7,208 nucleotides of DNA, from NCBI GenBank assembly GCA_963654355.1, contig CAVKBM010000197.1:1-7208 (forward strand), written 5' to 3'. Shown piece after piece: positions 5,040 through 7,208 of the stretch. Under the pieces are notes generated by a model. The model was given only the letters and a program-made list of their open reading frames with translations. It was not told the origin of the DNA and searched no databases. A program made the translations under genes and the position numbers. Positions within the stretch are counted from its first letter, which is position 1. Every line of letters begins with the position of its first letter. Source of the stretch: UBA1181 sp963654355. Its GTDB lineage: Bacteria > Bacteroidota > Bacteroidia > Bacteroidales > Paludibacteraceae.

Positions 5040-5312
5040 ATGCAGAAGAAAGAATTTATTAAGAAAGTGGCAGAAAAGTCAGGTGCTAAGATTGTTGAAA
5101 CAGAAAAGATGATTGAAGCATTTGTTGATATTGTTACAGAAGCATTTAACAACGATGAACGTGTAGAACTTCGTGGCTTTGGTAATTTCATCAAAAAGAG
5201 TAGAAAGGCTCGTAAGGCACGCAACCTTGCTACTGGCGCAATGATTGATATTCCAGCAAAAGACGTTCTTACATTTAAGGTTTCGTCTTTGTTTAACCAG
5301 ACAAAAGAATGA
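5040..5312 (+). CDS. HU/IHF-like DNA-bending protein, 90 aa
   Basis: HU-family proteins are small dimers that bind and bend DNA non-specifically or weakly specifically. Length (90 aa) and layout fit: an N-terminal helical dimer part (KKEFIKKVAEKSGAKIVETE, 3-22, and MIEAFVDIVTEAF to 36), the strand motif VELRGFGNF at 42-50, then a basic beta-arm with RKARKARN at 55-62 and the hydrophobic DVLTFKVSSLF near 75-85. Two positions differ from usual members. The RNP at the arm tip, whose Pro63 intercalates into DNA in HU/IHF, is RNL here (Leu at position 63). The usual FKPGK-type end is FKVSS. DNA bending may therefore be weaker or altered. The gene overlaps the next one (ATGA at 5309). Confidence 0.9.
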   Translation: MQKKEFIKKVAEKSGAKIVETEKMIEAFVDIVTEAFNNDERVELRGFGNFIKKSRKARKARNLATGAMIDIPAKDVLTFKVSSLFNQTKE

Positions 5313-5704
5313 TAGACCTTTCAGCTGGTATCGCAGTTGATGCAGCCCACTCCATGAAACAAAATAAAACTGAGTTCCGTGGAGTGGACTTATCTACTGG
5401 CGAGATAATATTCTATCAAGATTTGGGCAATCAGACAATCAACATTGGTGAGTTTCTTGCTATCGTAGAGGCATGTAAATATATTATAGCCAACAACTAT
5501 GAGCCAAAGCGAATATACTCAGATAGTCAAGTTGCTATTAGCTGGTTCAAACGGAAAATGGCAACCTCAGTCAAGCGAAACAAAAAAGTTGACAAGGCGT
5601 TGATATATCTGAGAGCAGCACATCAATGGGTTGACCAAATTGAAGTAGTACATTGGGATAATAAAGAGTGGGGAGAAATTCCTGCTGATTTTGGAAATAA
5701 ATAA
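5309..5704 (+). CDS. Ribonuclease H (type 1-like), 131 aa
   Basis: RNase H cuts the RNA strand of RNA-DNA hybrids, for example primers or R-loops. The DEDD-type catalytic residues are visible: D11 (IAVDAAHS), E48 (IGEFLAIVEA), D72 (YSDSQVAISWF) and D127 (EIPADFGNK). The usual spacing of strand, helix and strand is kept. The C-terminal WGEIPADFGNK is very similar to the W.GEiPADFGRK ending I know for RNase H from Bacteroidetes and their phages. The protein is short and has no basic protrusion or hybrid-binding domain. The start overlaps the HU-like stop (ATGA at 5309), so the two are probably translated together. Its likely use is replication or processing of phage DNA, an inference from context. 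Confidence 0.9.
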   Translation: MIDLSAGIAVDAAHSMKQNKTEFRGVDLSTGEIIFYQDLGNQTINIGEFLAIVEACKYIIANNYEPKRIYSDSQVAISWFKRKMATSVKRNKKVDKALIYLRAAHQWVDQIEVVHWDNKEWGEIPADFGNK

Positions 5705-5713
5705 TAGGGAGTT

Positions 5714-5929
5714 ATGCTCAATCTGTTTTTGCAAAGTGTTGGAGTCTTTTATCTTTGGCTACCGGAACATCAACAGTGGTTTATGATAGTCGCATATTTA
5801 TATTCTATAGCAATTCTTTTATACGCAGATTATAATATATGCGCAGACGAATCTGATAGAAGAACAATAACGTTGGTTGCATTTTGCTTAACTATATTGT
5901 TTTTCAAGTATGTGATAAAAATATTGTAA
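5714..5929 (+). CDS. Small membrane protein, 71 aa
   Basis: The ATG at 5714 lies 9 bases after the RNase H stop, with a short purine run (AGGGAG, 5706-5711) in front that is too close to the start to be an ideal ribosome site. The product has two clear hydrophobic spans (about residues 22-41 and 51-70) and a shorter hydrophobic N-terminal run (about 2-16), so two or three membrane helices. The loop between the two main spans is charged (ADYNICADESDRR). The C-terminus is KYVIKIL. Size and layout would suit a small phage inner-membrane protein, such as a holin-like or exclusion protein, but there is no motif to support either and no lysin next to it. Confidence 0.65.
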   Translation: MLNLFLQSVGVFYLWLPEHQQWFMIVAYLYSIAILLYADYNICADESDRRTITLVAFCLTILFFKYVIKIL

Positions 5930-5950
5930 CGAAAAATCAAAACAAATTCT

Positions 5951-6223
5951 ATGAACCAAGAAACAATGGCACAATTACTCGCCATTCATCAAAATATTGA
6001 ATGTCTTGAACAAGTGAAGAAGAAGATTGAAGATAAAGGGAAAAGTCGCCTTTCATATCTTGAATATAATGGAGGATTATCGCTCGGTCGTGGTGAATGG
6101 CGCATTGTAGATATGGACGTAATGAAATTTATCGGTGATATTCTTGACCGCCACGACCTACAAGTGCGCCAAGAGATAGACAATCGCATTGAACAACTGA
6201 AACAAGAATTGGAACAACTATGA
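5951..6223 (+). CDS. Coiled-coil phage protein, 90 aa
   Basis: ATG at 5951, about 20 bases after the previous stop. The N-terminal third is a helix with heptad-like spacing (LLAIHQNIECLEQVKKKIED, 9-28). The middle is a short strand region with GGLSLGRGEWRIVDMDVMKF (41-60). The C-terminal third is a second charged helix (DLQVRQEIDNRIEQLKQELE). This helix-beta-helix plan with an 'IL' helix near the end is common in small proteins of Bacteroides phages, from memory only, and no function is known. The stop overlaps the ATG of the next small gene (6220), so they are likely coupled. Confidence 0.75.
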   Translation: MNQETMAQLLAIHQNIECLEQVKKKIEDKGKSRLSYLEYNGGLSLGRGEWRIVDMDVMKFIGDILDRHDLQVRQEIDNRIEQLKQELEQL

Positions 6224-6399
6224 TAGACACACTGACAATCACCTTTACGCAAATGGGACTGACCTACACCATCGACATACCCACCGAAGGCAATAATCTT
6301 CCCTACGACCTTGCGCAAGCCTTCATGGAGATAATCCGCAAGAGCGGTGCAAACGAACAAATTGTAATGGAACAACTTAAATTAGAACTTGGAGAATAA
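6220..6399 (+). CDS. Small hypothetical protein, 59 aa
   Basis: The ORF begins with an ATGA overlap on the previous stop and ends with TAA at 6397-6399. It is open for 59 codons and has a sensible composition: a beta-hairpin-like start (MIDTLTITFTQMGLTYTIDI), a turn (PTEGNNLPYD) and two helices (LAQAFMEIIRKSGANEQIV, then MEQLKLELGE). It is more GC-rich than most of the window (about 49% over 6221-6360 by hand count) and uses CCC, ACC and CGC codons that are rarer elsewhere here. This could indicate a different recent origin. Family not identified. The next gene starts 26 bases after the stop. Confidence 0.7.
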   Translation: MIDTLTITFTQMGLTYTIDIPTEGNNLPYDLAQAFMEIIRKSGANEQIVMEQLKLELGE

Positions 6400-6424
6400 A
6401 AACGAATTAAACAAATAAACAACT

Positions 6425-6820
6425 ATGATAGACGAAAGCAAGATTAAAGAAGCAGCCAATTCTTTTTTAAAGAAAACAAGAGAAGCCTATACTTGGGATT
6501 GTGGAATAGTCAGTTATTCCACAGAAATCAAGGAAATAGAGAATGAGATAGAGGAAGACTTTATAGCTGGCGCACAATGGGCGCAGCAGGAGTTTGTCAA
6601 AACCCTGTGGCATGATGCAAGTGAAGAACCAAAGTGCAACATATTTACACCTTGTGTAGTAGAGTTGGAAGGTGATTACTATAATGGACGAAAATTTGAG
6701 ATACATGATTACCACAAAGGCTGTGGGTTCAGTAACTCTGAGGGTTGGGTTGACAAAAAGGAAGTTATCAAGTGGTGCTACCTCTCCGACATTCTACCCA
6801 AGAAAGGAGGTGAGAAATAA
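6425..6820 (+). CDS. DUF551-like phage protein, 131 aa
   Basis: ATG at 6425, 26 bases after the previous stop. The N-terminal half is helical and ends in EEDFIAGAQWAQQEFVK (about 43-59), the pattern often seen before a C-terminal domain in small Bacteroides phage proteins. The C-terminal part has LWHDASEEPKCN (61-72), a strand region with CVVELEGDYYNGRKFEIHDY, and WVDKKEVIKWCYLSDILP (108-125). This resembles the DUF551 type, where a W...EEP...W..l layout is usual. The DUF551 link is from memory of the pattern and is moderate at best. Function is unknown. The last codons (KKGGEK) also form the ribosome site of the next gene, and the stop overlaps its start. Confidence 0.75.
   Translation: MIDESKIKEAANSFLKKTREAYTWDCGIVSYSTEIKEIENEIEEDFIAGAQWAQQEFVKTLWHDASEEPKCNIFTPCVVELEGDYYNGRKFEIHDYHKGCGFSNSEGWVDKKEVIKWCYLSDILPKKGGEK
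6803..6813 (+). promoter_or_regulatory. Strong Shine-Dalgarno site for the 6820 gene
   Basis: AAAGGAGGTGA matches the complement of the 16S rRNA 3' end over its whole length and ends 6 bases before the ATG at 6820 (GGAGG ends 9 bases before it). It lies inside the last codons of the upstream gene (KKGGE). Most starts in this window have AT-rich leaders with no such site, as is normal in Bacteroidetes, so this one stands out. Confidence 0.7.
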
Positions 6821-7056
6821 TGGACTATCAAGCATATCTTAAAAACACAGGCAAGTACCAAGAGCCTGTAAAGGAGGAGCCAAAGGAAGAGCCTAAGCAG
6901 ATAGACTGGGAGCAGCGCAGATATGAGATTGCAAGGGATATATACCCCACTGTATTCAAAGCGTCGTATGACGACTACAACATTGAGGAAATAGCATCCT
7001 TTGCCGTAAGATACGCTGACACACTTATTGAAGAACTTAAAAAGACAAACAAATGA
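6820..7056 (+). CDS. Small phage protein, 78 aa
   Basis: Starts at an ATG overlapping the previous stop by one base (TAATG) behind a full Shine-Dalgarno site. The N-terminal third is a Pro/Glu/Lys linker with an imperfect repeat (EPVKEEPKEEPKQ, about 15-27). The rest is a helical domain: DWEQRRYEIARDIYPTVF (29-46), then IEEIASFAVRYADTLIEELK. A DWEQRRYEIAK... then ADxLIEELK layout is common in small Bacteroides phage proteins, from memory. Function is unknown, and no catalytic motif is seen. The stop overlaps the next start (ATGA at 7053). Confidence 0.75.
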   Translation: MDYQAYLKNTGKYQEPVKEEPKEEPKQIDWEQRRYEIARDIYPTVFKASYDDYNIEEIASFAVRYADTLIEELKKTNK

Positions 7057-7208
7057 AAATATCAGAACTAATCAGCAGACTCCAATCTATATTGGAACAC
7101 AAGGGTGACTACCAAGTAGAGGTTGAAATGGGTGGAGGCCACCTCAAGCCCCTTGACTATGTTACCACCGAAGAGATAGAAGGCAATATGTTTGTAATAA
7201 TTAAACAT
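7053..7208 (+). CDS. Hypothetical phage protein, N-terminal part (3' partial)
   Basis: ATGA overlap with the previous stop. The frame stays open for all 52 codons to the window edge. The visible part starts with a helix (MKISELISRLQSILEHKGDY), followed by a strand (QVEVEMGGGHLKPLDYV) and a second strand (NMFVIIKH). The M-K-I-S-E-L-I-x-x-L start followed by a 'GDxxVxV' strand is a frequent pattern in small phage proteins of unknown role. The C-terminal end lies outside the window, so length and family cannot be judged. Confidence 0.6.
   Translation, partial: MKISELISRLQSILEHKGDYQVEVEMGGGHLKPLDYVTTEEIEGNMFVIIKH

Noticed and set aside
354..6715. Minus-strand ORFs over 60 codons
   Set aside because: All lie opposite well-supported + strand genes and look like shadows of their codon bias. 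No minus-strand promoter or terminator supports them.
1..7208. tRNA genes, CRISPR arrays, integrase, transposase, attachment sites and origin
   Set aside because: No tRNA cloverleaf, regular spaced repeats, recombinase motif or long direct repeats were found by eye. An origin cannot be judged from this window.

Overview
The window looks like part of a double-stranded DNA phage or prophage genome from a Bacteroidales host (Bacteroides or Prevotella type), probably an early or middle region for nucleotide and DNA metabolism. This rests on several points. All supported genes lie on the + strand. Most are under 140 codons and are chained by ATGA, TAATG or short overlaps. The DNA is mostly AT-rich. 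The best promoter fits the Bacteroidetes pattern (TTG, about 19 bases, TAnnTTTG) and not -35/-10. Most starts have AT-rich upstream sequence and no Shine-Dalgarno. No integrase, structural, packaging or lysis gene is visible, so phage, prophage and other mobile element cannot be fully separated.

Layout. Positions 2-890 hold a partial gene end, a 36-codon ORF, a 120-aa unknown, a 50-aa membrane protein and a 53-aa unknown that carries a run of eight G. Positions 891-1043 are noncoding, with three small inverted repeats, a run of eight C and a possible -7 element. Positions 1044-2113 hold a 61-aa unknown overlapping thyX, a flavin-dependent thymidylate synthase with an intact signature motif. 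Positions 2114-2210 hold a 14-bp inverted repeat ending in T5 whose loop contains a Bacteroidetes-type promoter. Positions 2211-3700 hold four genes: an acidic helical protein, a protein with two degenerate HTH-like repeats, a 105-aa unknown, and an HTH plus zinc-ribbon protein. They end at a good intrinsic terminator (3733-3769). Positions 3804-5020 hold two larger unknowns. Positions 5040-5704 hold a translationally coupled HU-like protein and RNase H. Positions 5714-7208 hold a small membrane protein and a run of small phage-type accessory proteins, the last one cut by the window end.

How the genes fit together (inference). ThyX would supply dTMP for phage DNA synthesis. RNase H would remove RNA primers or R-loops. 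The HU-like protein would shape the DNA. The HTH and zinc-ribbon proteins may control the region. The rest are typical small phage genes of unknown function. I did not find a complete, clearly new defence or mobile system. The best leads are the promoter nested in an inverted repeat, the HU homolog lacking the intercalating proline, the duplicated HTH-like protein, the 238-aa unknown with an HFFxRYxxR motif, and the structured 891-1043 region with its flanking homopolymers.
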